64,000 bases of DNA from UMGS1696 sp045643285 (GTDB lineage: Bacteria > Bacillota > Clostridia > Oscillospirales > CAG-272), in contig JAZUKN010000028.1 of NCBI GenBank assembly GCA_045643285.1, positions 27,706 to 91,705 on the forward strand. The letters are read 5' to 3'. Shown in pieces: positions 55,918-63,900 of this stretch. The position numbers and the translations under genes were made by a program. Every line of letters begins with the position of its first letter. The stretch's first letter is position 1. The notes beneath the pieces were generated by a model that made no database searches, had not been told where the DNA came from, and worked only from the letters and a program-made list of their open reading frames with translations.

Positions 55918-57120
55918 TTAACCTTTCTTCAGGATACCGGGAGCGGCCCAGCCCTGACGAGCCCCGCCTTTGGTAGCGGCAACGCCGATGCAATACTTGA
56001 ACGCTTTGGCGTTCACCTTACCTACAACATACATCGTGGCGGATACTTTGTTAATGGAGTTCCCTCCGTTGCCTCCGTAGTAGATAGGGCCGTTGACGAT
56101 GACCTTATCTCCTACGTTGAAATCTGCATCGGTCAGAACCTTTGGAGCCGCCTGCGGCTGACTTACGACAGTCCCGTTCAGAGCACCGGTGTCGATGTAG
56201 CAAGTAACCTGACCTGCCTTACCGACACTTTCCGGTTTGTTCGTGATGCGGTATCTGCCGCTGATTGCCTGACCGTCCCACAGATAGAATTCTCCGGTCT
56301 CAGTTCCGAACGGCTGCTTGACCGTTGCGGACGAATAGCAAGGCGTGTTCTTCAGCGTAACCTTACGACCCGCCTTGATTTCGGACATTCCTGCGGATGC
56401 TCCTGTGGACTGTCCTGTGGACTGTCCGCCGGACGTGGTCGAAGACGCCTTTGAGGAAGGAATCTTGATCTTCTGACCGACGTTGATGTTGTTCGGATCC
56501 GGGATGCCATTGTACTCCGCAAGTTTCTGATAGGCCGTTCCGTACTTCACCGCAATTCCGGAAAGCGTATCGCCAGCCTGAACCGTATAGACTGTTTCTC
56601 CGGTTGTAGGTGTGACCTTTGTATCTTCATCGGTTACGGCAGGGTTGTAAATGAAGCCGAGGAACGTGTATCCGCTTCCAGCTCCCCAGTTGCCGTTGCC
56701 TTTGTTTCTTGTCTGCGTCCAGAACGGTTTGGATGCCTCCCAGCCGCTTTCGGATGTGATGACCTGCGTAGGGCTAACAACACGCTCTACGATGGCAACG
56801 TGTCCGGCTCCGTCGCTTCCACTCATGGTAGAACCTTTCTGCCACACCATACAAGCACCGACTTTCGGCTCCATACCTGTTTTGCAGGAACCTTTGTACT
56901 GCATAAAGTTCTCGGCATTTACAGGAGCAAGGTACTTGCAACTTCCATATCCGCCGATTTCATTGAAACGCCCGTAGGCATAGCCAACGCAGTTGTGCAG
57001 TACATCGCATCCGCTGTCGGTAGGACTGCCTTTTATGGCGTTCGAGTATCCGCCGTTTGCCCTACGGTTGTAGTAGGGGTTCCCGGCTTCGGGGCGGGAC
57101 ATTCTTTCCTTGAAAGCCAT
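55918..57120 (-). CDS. Endolysin: CHAP amidase/endopeptidase with LysM and SH3-like domains
   Basis: Degrades host peptidoglycan at lysis. The 400 residues hold an N-terminal CHAP domain with the catalytic Cys in CDVLHNCVGYAYGRF (about 38-52; Cys44) and His in DGAGHVAIVE (about 110), a LysM near 186-232 (YTVQAGDTLSGIAVKYGT; NNINVGQKIKIPS), then a Ser/Thr/Gly linker and a C-terminal SH3-like part (GDKVIVNGPIYYGGNGGNS, YVVGKV). No signal peptide, as expected for a holin-dependent enzyme. AGGAGG supports ATG 57120. Confidence 0.92.
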   Translation of the reverse strand: MAFKERMSRPEAGNPYYNRRANGGYSNAIKGSPTDSGCDVLHNCVGYAYGRFNEIGGYGSCKYLAPVNAENFMQYKGSCKTGMEPKVGACMVWQKGSTMSGSDGAGHVAIVERVVSPTQVITSESGWEASKPFWTQTRNKGNGNWGAGSGYTFLGFIYNPAVTDEDTKVTPTTGETVYTVQAGDTLSGIAVKYGTAYQKLAEYNGIPDPNNINVGQKIKIPSSKASSTTSGGQSTGQSTGASAGMSEIKAGRKVTLKNTPCYSSATVKQPFGTETGEFYLWDGQAISGRYRITNKPESVGKAGQVTCYIDTGALNGTVVSQPQAAPKVLTDADFNVGDKVIVNGPIYYGGNGGNSINKVSATMYVVGKVNAKAFKYCIGVAATKGGARQGWAAPGILKKG

Positions 57121-57121
57121 A

Positions 57122-57238
57122 TCACTTCGCCTCCTTTTCATCATCGTGGGTTACGGACATATCATCCGTGTTGAAGGTGTTCTGCTGCGGGAAATCCTTG
57201 ATTTCTTCATCCGCAGTCGTTTTCTTTTTATCAGACAT
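57122..57238 (-). CDS. Small acidic protein of 38 residues
   Basis: ATG 57238 overlaps the upstream stop (TGATG) and encodes MSDKKKTTADEEIKDFPQQN... through VTHDDEKEAK, ending TGA at 57124-57122, two bases before the endolysin start. GAGGG lies upstream. It fits exactly between two real genes and has a clean charged composition, so it is probably expressed. Confidence 0.6.
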   Translation of the reverse strand: MSDKKKTTADEEIKDFPQQNTFNTDDMSVTHDDEKEAK

Positions 57239-57690
57239 CAGAAGCCCTCCTTATCCTGATTTTGAGTTTCCTGAGTGCTTTTCGATTCGTAGTAGGCACG
57301 GTCTTCGAGTTCGTTCTTGCGGTCACGCCATTTTTCTTTGAACGAGCGTATCACCGCCATAAACCCGCATTCTCCGCCAAGGAACGAAAACACGCATGTA
57401 ACGAGTGTGTCGGGTATCATACCCGTCTTCAAAAAAATACTCACCATTACCGTCGTAAAGACCGTAGCCGATACAAAGATAAAGGCAAGGATGAGGTTCA
57501 TCGTTCCTATTTTTGAGAGGAACGCTCTGAATTTTTCGGCTTTCGTTTCCGTCTGTGCAGGATGCGTTCCGGTTTTCGCCGCTTTCAGTCGCCTGCGGGT
57601 ATCCCGCAAAGCGGACCTGAACAGCAGGAACGCCAAAACACACCCCACAGCAAACGCTACGACCGCCGTCAGTATGGTCTTCCATACCAT
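57238..57690 (-). CDS. Phage membrane protein
   Basis: A 150-residue protein with three hydrophobic helices (about 5-25, 65-88 and 95-115) and a charged C-terminal tail. ATG 57690 is 9 nt after GGAG; 57699 is the alternative. Possibly part of the lysis or membrane apparatus because it lies next to the endolysin. Confidence 0.65.
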   Translation of the reverse strand: MVWKTILTAVVAFAVGCVLAFLLFRSALRDTRRRLKAAKTGTHPAQTETKAEKFRAFLSKIGTMNLILAFIFVSATVFTTVMVSIFLKTGMIPDTLVTCVFSFLGGECGFMAVIRSFKEKWRDRKNELEDRAYYESKSTQETQNQDKEGF

Positions 57691-57708
57691 CGGGATCATC
57701 TCCGTTTC

Positions 57709-58149
57709 TTAACGCTTCAAGGGAAGTTCGTCAACAGCATCGACTATGAGGTCGGCGTCTCCGTTTCCATCGAGGCGTTTGTGATAACAGTCGTGCATCT
57801 GATGAAACCGTCTGCGGTCATCGTAGGAGATTTCTCCCTTGTCTATGTACGACTGTCCGAGATAGAGGATTCTGTCAAGAAGCATCAGCTTAACGCCTTC
57901 AGAAATCGCATCGACACGCTTTTGCATTTTGTCCTGCGATTCTTTTGACTCCGCATCTGTCTTTTTCAGATCTTCTATCTCATTTTGAATTTCGACGGTT
58001 TTATCCGCCCTTTCTTCCGCACGGTCTTCTTTCTTTGCCTTGCGGTCACGTTTCCACGCCGCCTTTCCGCTTATGGCGACGATGACACCTGCTACTACTC
58101 CACCGGAAACGAGAGAGAGAATGAGTTGCTTAAAGAACTCAGCCATCAT
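57709..58149 (-). CDS. Phage membrane protein with a coiled coil
   Basis: A 146-residue protein: an N-terminal hydrophobic helix (about 5-25, LILSLVSGGVVAGVIVAI), then a long charged coiled coil (about 35-95) and a C-terminal part ending VDELPLKR. This layout is common for small proteins just before phage lysis genes. Overlaps its upstream neighbour by 11 nt. Confidence 0.65.
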   Translation of the reverse strand: MMAEFFKQLILSLVSGGVVAGVIVAISGKAAWKRDRKAKKEDRAEERADKTVEIQNEIEDLKKTDAESKESQDKMQKRVDAISEGVKLMLLDRILYLGQSYIDKGEISYDDRRRFHQMHDCYHKRLDGNGDADLIVDAVDELPLKR

Positions 58150-58366
58150 TTTCTCCTTTCCGCATAGAACTTTCGATGATAGGTCCGAGGTCTTTTTCGA
58201 GTTTGCCGATCTCGTTATCTACCGCTGAACATTCGTCTGCAAATGTCTTTTTGGTTTCCTCGTCAACCGTATTCATCTCTGCTATGAACAGGGACAAGCG
58301 TTTGATGAGGGCGGATTGTTTGCCTGCGATCTCACATAATTGGTCGATCAGTTCGATGTTGCTCAC
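58139..58366 (-). CDS. Hypothetical helical phage protein
   Basis: A 75-residue all-helical protein starting at GTG 58366 with AAAGGAGG upstream. No recognised domain. In the late region between tail and lysis genes. Confidence 0.65.
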   Translation of the reverse strand: MSNIELIDQLCEIAGKQSALIKRLSLFIAEMNTVDEETKKTFADECSAVDNEIGKLEKDLGPIIESSMRKGENDG

Positions 58367-58387
58367 TTTTCTTCCTCCTTTGTGAGA

Positions 58388-58534
58388 TTACTTTTCGTTC
58401 TTCTCGTCGGTGATAAGTTCATCAAGACCGCTCTCGATGAGGATTTCTTTCACCTGCTCTTTAAGCAAACGAGGAACGTCGGCAAAGGTTTTCTTGCCGA
58501 GAATGATTTTCTGAGCCCAAAGCATTGCCATCAT
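58388..58534 (-). CDS. XkdX/CD1375-type small phage protein
   Basis: A 48-residue protein beginning MMAMLWAQKIILGKKTFADV with VPRLLKEQVKEIL. The pattern (short aromatic/aliphatic start, GxxTxxxVPxxLxxxVxxxL) matches the CD1375/XkdX-like small proteins encoded directly after tail genes in Firmicutes phages. AAGGAGG supports the start. Confidence 0.75.
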   Translation of the reverse strand: MMAMLWAQKIILGKKTFADVPRLLKEQVKEILIESGLDELITDEKNEK

Positions 58535-58595
58535 AGTTCTGCCTCCTTCCCTAGAAAATAATATCAGTATGCAGGAGTATAACCTGTACACCAAC

Positions 58596-59009
58596 TCACG
58601 CATAGACTACCTCCGACATTTCAAGGAGGCATTCGGACAGAAACTCGTTCTGTTCTTCCAAGGCGGCTACCTTTTCGGCAAGTTCCGCTCTTGTGGGGAT
58701 GCTTTCGGCATCCTGTCCTTCGGGAACCTCCGGATTTTCGTCTTCCGTATCCTCATCTTCGTTCTCACGGGTTATTTCGATGTATTCCTGCTCCGTGATT
58801 ACCTGATACCATTCTTCTTTTTCTCCCCTCGGCATAACACCTTCCATAAAGTAGATGTCACGCCCGGTTTCGGAGAGAACGCCCTGTGCTTCGCTTTCCT
58901 CGCACCTGACGATCATATCGTTTTCAGGCTGATACCGGATCCAGCATACCGGGTCGAGATGTTCTGCTATAACAAGCACATCTTCTTTGTCAAAAACCTT
59001 AATGTACAT
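58596..59009 (-). CDS. Hypothetical phage tail-region protein with coiled-coil C-terminus
   Basis: A 137-residue protein beginning MYIKVFDKEDVLVIAEHLDP, with a Glu/Asp-rich linker and a C-terminal coiled coil (TRAELAEKVAALEEQNEFLS). This arrangement is typical of the protein encoded just before XkdX in many Gram-positive phages. It overlaps the RT stop by 11 nt. GAGGAGG 6 nt before the ATG. Confidence 0.7.
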   Translation of the reverse strand: MYIKVFDKEDVLVIAEHLDPVCWIRYQPENDMIVRCEESEAQGVLSETGRDIYFMEGVMPRGEKEEWYQVITEQEYIEITRENEDEDTEDENPEVPEGQDAESIPTRAELAEKVAALEEQNEFLSECLLEMSEVVYA

Positions 59010-60135
59010 ACCGAACCTCCTCATAAACAAATAGTCTGTCGTACAGTTTACCCATATTCTGTACGGTGTGATAAGCATTGAACCGTTTTGCGTATCCTCG
59101 CCAGCTTTGCCAAGAATTATAAATGTCTTCACGGGTCATACGTCTTTGTTCAAGCAGTTTCTTCATCGCTTTGAGTTTTCTTCTCGCTCTTGCTATACTG
59201 TTTCTGCAAATCTTCTTGATGACTTTTCCGGTCTTTGTCAGAATGAACCTTGCTTTCAACCAAGTAAAACCGTGCGAAATCTTAACAAGCTGCGTTTTCT
59301 TGACATTCAACTTGATGTCGAGCATTTCGCATATCTTTTTAATGCCTTCGAGACACTTCTTCAGATATTCCTTGCTTGGATGAATAAGGTATCCGTCATC
59401 CATATATCTGCCGTATCCCCGTGTCCTCAAAACTTCCTTGATGTAGTGGTCGAGCCGGTTTGCCGATGCAAGAGCAAGGATTTGGCTGATCTGACTGCCG
59501 AGACCAAGTCCAACATCGCCGAATGAGTCAACGAAATGTCCGGCAAGTTTTCGGATCCTCTCATCAGTGAATGTGTTGTCGAAGATGCCTTTTATCACTT
59601 GATGCGAGATATTATCGAAGAACTTTGAAAAATCAAAGAGCAGGATATATCCTTCGTTTCCGTATTTCCGATAATGTTCCCGAAGATGCTGGGTGATTCT
59701 CCGGAAAGCGAAATCGTAACCTTTGTTTTTCATTGACGCCCCGTTATCGTAGATGAACGTCGGCGTGATTGCTGGTATCAGGGAGTTATCACACAAACAC
59801 CGCTGGACTACACGCTCACCGATGATCGTTGACCGTATGTGGCGTTTCTTACCACGTTCATACAGGTCGAACTCAAAGAAGCCTGGGCTTCTGTAAGTTC
59901 CTTTCATCAATCGGTTTCGAGTCTGTGCAATCATCAGCGGTGCTGTTGCTATATACCGTTGAACGCTTGACTTCCAAGATACCCCTCGCCTGCAACATCG
60001 GTACGACCAATAAAGGTTTTCGTAGGTGAACACCTTTTCAAAGTCGTCAGCAGCCGCAAGCCGAGCCGCTTTCTTTTCGTCTCGCTTTGCTTTTCTTCTC
60101 TGATACCGTAATTCTTTTCTTTCTGTACTGTTCAT
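58999..60135 (-). CDS. DGR reverse transcriptase
   Basis: Copies the TR RNA into mutagenised cDNA for retrohoming into VRs. The 378 residues start with a basic leader, then YENLYWSYRCCRRGVSWK and the RT core: motif A at about 165-176 (LLFDFSKFFDNI), LGSQISQ at about 212-218, matching the DGR-specific (I/V/L)GxxxSQ where most other RTs have QG, and catalytic YMDD at 244-247. A C-terminal thumb-like basic region follows (KAMKKLLEQRRMTREDIY). ATG 60135 is preferred; the frame is open to a TTG at 60222. It directly follows TR in the canonical order TP-VR-avd-TR-RT. Confidence 0.93.
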   Translation of the reverse strand: MNSTERKELRYQRRKAKRDEKKAARLAAADDFEKVFTYENLYWSYRCCRRGVSWKSSVQRYIATAPLMIAQTRNRLMKGTYRSPGFFEFDLYERGKKRHIRSTIIGERVVQRCLCDNSLIPAITPTFIYDNGASMKNKGYDFAFRRITQHLREHYRKYGNEGYILLFDFSKFFDNISHQVIKGIFDNTFTDERIRKLAGHFVDSFGDVGLGLGSQISQILALASANRLDHYIKEVLRTRGYGRYMDDGYLIHPSKEYLKKCLEGIKKICEMLDIKLNVKKTQLVKISHGFTWLKARFILTKTGKVIKKICRNSIARARRKLKAMKKLLEQRRMTREDIYNSWQSWRGYAKRFNAYHTVQNMGKLYDRLFVYEEVRYVH

Positions 60136-60355
60136 AACTTTACCTAACACCTCGCACCCCTGTCGGAAGGTTGCATATAGGGGCATAGTGTCACCGGGCA
60201 TAAAATACCGCATCACCTTCAAGCGGTACTATGCAAGAAGCGTCCGCCCGGACACGTCAAGGCGTACATTTACCTTTCGGAAGGTCACATCCTCCTTCTC
60301 TCCATCTAAAACTGATTTCGCTGTCCGTTGCAGTTACTTTGTCTGTTCAGAGAGG

Positions 60356-60487
60356 AGCCGAACGCCACGCCATTCGAGTTGTTGGCGTTGTTGTTGTTGC
60401 CGCTGCCGTTCGTATTGACATTCCAGAAGTTGTTGGAGTTGGCGGTATTCGGGGAACGGAGCCACCAGTTGGAAGCCGAACCGGAGC
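60356..60487 (-). repeat. DGR template repeat TR
   Basis: 132 bp between the Avd-like gene and RT. It is non-coding in place but, read in the VR frame, gives GSASNWWLRSPNTANSNN and onward with 15 AAC/AAT codons. It is the unmutated source for VR1 (61011-61148) and VR2 (51064-51175). Confidence 0.95.
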
Positions 60488-60513
60488 GAAGTGTGCAGGA
60501 CGTAACCTATGGA

Positions 60514-60924
60514 TTATATTTCAGGCAGGTCTTTATACCTTGCCTTGTCGGATTTCATAGTTCCTTTGATGAGTATGTTTTCAAGTCTAACCAGCTCGGG
60601 AAGATTTTCCTGTGCCGCAGGTGTGAAGATGTCGTCCTCCGTCATCACTTCAATCTGCGATACATAATCCTGTACCGCAGCCAAAGCGTAGATGAAGAAA
60701 TCTTTTCTTATCTGAACCTCGTGCTGATTGCTCGGATTGACTGAGTTTGCCTGTTTGACGTTCGAGTGGATACGCCGTGAAGTTTGCCATAATTCCTGCA
60801 AACCGTAGAATGTGTATCGTTTCGGACATCTCAAACACGCTTGCCTCGTCTTTCGTTCAAGTTCTCGTGCTGTGTTGAGGAACTGTGCATCCGACGTTAC
60901 TCTTTTGGGCTTTGGAACTGACAT
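60514..60924 (-). CDS. avd: Avd-like accessory variability protein
   Basis: Basic four-helix-bundle protein that forms a pentamer and works with the DGR reverse transcriptase, binding TR RNA. The 136 residues are all-helical and Arg/Lys-rich (ARELERKTRQACLRCPKRYT; LQELWQTSRRIHSNVKQANS), with a length and position (between VR1 and TR) that match known Avd proteins. Sequence conservation in this family is low, so the call rests on context, charge and helix pattern. GGAG before the ATG. Confidence 0.8.
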   Translation of the reverse strand: MSVPKPKRVTSDAQFLNTARELERKTRQACLRCPKRYTFYGLQELWQTSRRIHSNVKQANSVNPSNQHEVQIRKDFFIYALAAVQDYVSQIEVMTEDDIFTPAAQENLPELVRLENILIKGTMKSDKARYKDLPEI

Positions 60925-60959
60925 ATTATTTTTCTCCGTCAGAATGTATTTGCTCCTTT

Positions 60960-60983
60960 ATCTGCCGCACAAAGGCGGCAGAT
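60960..60983. promoter_or_regulatory. Hairpin beyond VR1, candidate DGR target-recognition element
   Basis: ATCTGCCGC (60960-60968) pairs perfectly with GCGGCAGAT (60975-60983), 6-nt loop. It lies 27 bp past the 3' end of VR1. A related hairpin with the same TCTGCC/GGCAGA core and distance follows VR2; TR has none. Confidence 0.7.
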
Positions 60984-60999
60984 TAGGAACGATTGTAGA

Positions 61000-63900
61000 T
61001 TAAATGCAGAAGCCGAACGCCACGCCATTCGAGACGTTGGCGGAGTAGTAGTTGCCGCTGCCGCTGCCGTTCGTATAGACAATCCAGAAGAGGTAGGAGT
61101 TGGCGGCATACGGGGAACGGAGCCACCAGAAGGAAGCCGAACCGGAGCCGTTGTCGAGCATCTTGACACGACTTGCATCATTGGTGAAAATCGTAAACGG
61201 CGAATCAGACTCGGAAGCATACGGATTCGTAGTGGTGTTCAGTCCTACGTCCTTACAGCACGGGATCCACAGATAGTCTTCTGCCGGCGGGTCGATGATT
61301 TCAGTTGACTGACTACCTGCCGAGGAGAATACTCTGACCTTCAGGATGAGCTGTCTCCACTGAATCGGGAGAGCATCCCAAAGTCTGAGGTTGAGCCATT
61401 CTCTCATGCTGGTCTCATTCCAACCGCCTTCGTTCGTATTCGACTGATTCTGCTTATGCGTTACAGAAAGCAGGTTCTTCATCAGGAAACAGCAGTTTAC
61501 ATATCTTCCTGTATCCGCTCTCTGATAAGAACGGAACGCCCTCTGCGATGAACCTGCTGCTTGGAACGTGTAGGTCTCGTGAGGCCATCTTGCAAGGTCG
61601 AGGCAGTCCGCTTCTCCGAGGTCATCTTCCCAATACTTAGCCCAGTAAACTGTTCCTTTGGCGTAGTTTTCAAGGTATCCGTCACTCGCCATCGTAGCAC
61701 CGAATACGAGCGGTGCATCGTGGGTGATGTAGTTCGTAATCGTGATCGTGGTGTTGAGAACCTGCGTTGCCGGCTTCGTATCGGTGGACTTCTTCGAGCC
61801 GTAAATGTGGAGTATCTTTTCACCCTTGACGTGTCTCAGAACGATAACATCACGCCCTGTCGTAGTACCTGCGTTTACATTCGAGGTAAGCCCGAACTTA
61901 ACGGCAGGACCGCTGCTGTAAAATACGCTAATACCTCCGCTCTGGTAGCAAGCCATAAGGGTATTTCCTGCGACTTCTTCGGCGTACTTCAGGTCGATTG
62001 CGAGGGTGAACGATTTGTCCTCATCGAACAGTAGAATATCCTCTCCGTCAATCTGCGGCTTGAAATAGTTCGTACCGTCAAAGACTTTCGGGTTACTCAA
62101 CGAAATGAGTTCGTGGGACTCGACATTGGAATACTCCTTGTCGTGTCCGAAGGTAATGTCAATCGTATCACCGCTCGAAATATAGGTGTTTCTCGAACCG
62201 TCGGATGACAGGTATCCTTCGGAAACAAGGGCACTCAATTCAGCAGGAACCATCTGCGAGAGCGGTTTTCCGGCAGCAGGAATCGTAGCATTGTCGTACT
62301 GTGCGTAAACGTCAATGTTTTCGGAAATTCTGCCAGTAGATTTATCCCAACCTTTGAACAGATAGTATAGAGAATATTCACCTTCGGACGGATGCCTCGG
62401 TATGCTTCCTGTGTAGGTCGCACACTCGCCGTATGTCTTCGACTGCGTTTCGAGCAGGTCTGTGCCGTTGTACCACCTTACCGTGTAGGTTCTTGCTGTT
62501 TCCGCAAAGTGGGCGTACAGCGTGGTGTTTCCGATAATGGTGATTTGCGAGATGTCTTCGATGACAACTCCTCCGTTCGTCCACGACCATCCATCGAACG
62601 AGAAGTTCAACGCCGGGGTCGATTCTCTCGTAGGAGTCGGGATCGGAGAAACAGGCAGGTATCTCGGGTCGATAGGGGCCGAGCCCTGATCTACTCTCTG
62701 CGTATTCAATACAGATTCGTCCCAGTTCTTGAACGTAACCGTATAACTCGGCAGGATCGCATCGTAGGTGAGTTCGAGTTCAGGGAACTTCGCTTCGATT
62801 GTGGCGATGTCGTCGGACGAAATCATCGCAACGTGAGCAGCACCTGTCAGCACGAATGTATCGACGTTTCCGCCTGTTGCATCCAAGCCGGAAAGTCCGG
62901 AAAGACGAATCAGAAGTTGCGAGTTATTCAGTGCTTTCTGTCCGGTCCAGTCGATGCCTATGAGACGACCTCTCGTAAGTCCGGTTGCACCGGATACCAT
63001 TGCCTTTGTGTCGATGAACGGGCAGTTATCAATCCAGATAGTCTGCAGTCCGTTATACGGAACATTGAAGGTTTCTAGTTCGAGCAGGTCACGGCAAACG
63101 AGCTGTCTGACAGCATTCAGTTCTACGACCTTGACGGGGGCTCTCTGTGCGAACGTGACACCAGTGACACCGGATCCGGTCGTGTAGATTTCCTCCAACG
63201 CTTTCAAAGCGGTAAGGTCAAGACCCTGCTCCAAGTTCGGAGTACCACGCAAGTCGATTTTCTCCATCAGGATATTCGTTCCGAGTGCCACGCCGCCGCT
63301 TTCGGATTTCAGAGAGGTGTTGGAGTATCCTTCAACTCCGGAGCCGAGAAGCAACTGCTGTAATTTGACTGCGGACGAAACATCGCAGAGTTTCGTGTAC
63401 AAAGCAGCAAGCGAGTCGATACTTGCGATGTTGCTTGCCGAATAGATATAGGTTTCAAGGTCGTTCAGAGAAGCACCGGCGGGCATCTCAACGTCGTAGG
63501 ACTGACCTCTCTCCGCTCTGATCCTTACTGTGCCGGCATTACCGTATTTGACCGTGATGTAGGTCTTTGCGTAGGGAACGATGCCGGAAATATCGCCGCA
63601 GGGCGGTACTGCCTGTTCACCTTCAGGAGCATTCGCACGAAGCGAAATACGGTCTGCTGTGGAAACGGCTCCGCCGTATTTTGCGGACATATACCGTTCT
63701 TGATAAGTCTGGAACTGACGGAACTGGTCTTCCTTCGTTCCGAGCATCATACCGATATATCTCGTTTCACCGAGGGCGATGAACGGGGTAAAGTATTTGC
63801 CCCACATATCTTCCACGATGAGGGCTTCGGGCCTTGCTGACTGATAGTTCTTCCACTTCGCCGTGATACGCTCGGCATTCCACGCACCCTCCGATTCACG

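Noticed and set aside
58999..60135. Group II intron or retron reverse transcriptase
   Set aside because: LGSQISQ in place of QG-type motif 4, the adjoining TR/VR pair and the Avd-like gene fit a DGR; no intron RNA domains or maturase region, and no msr/msd structure.
60223..60480. Plus-strand open frames over TR
   Set aside because: TR is explained fully as the DGR template; the frames lack SDs and any conserved feature.
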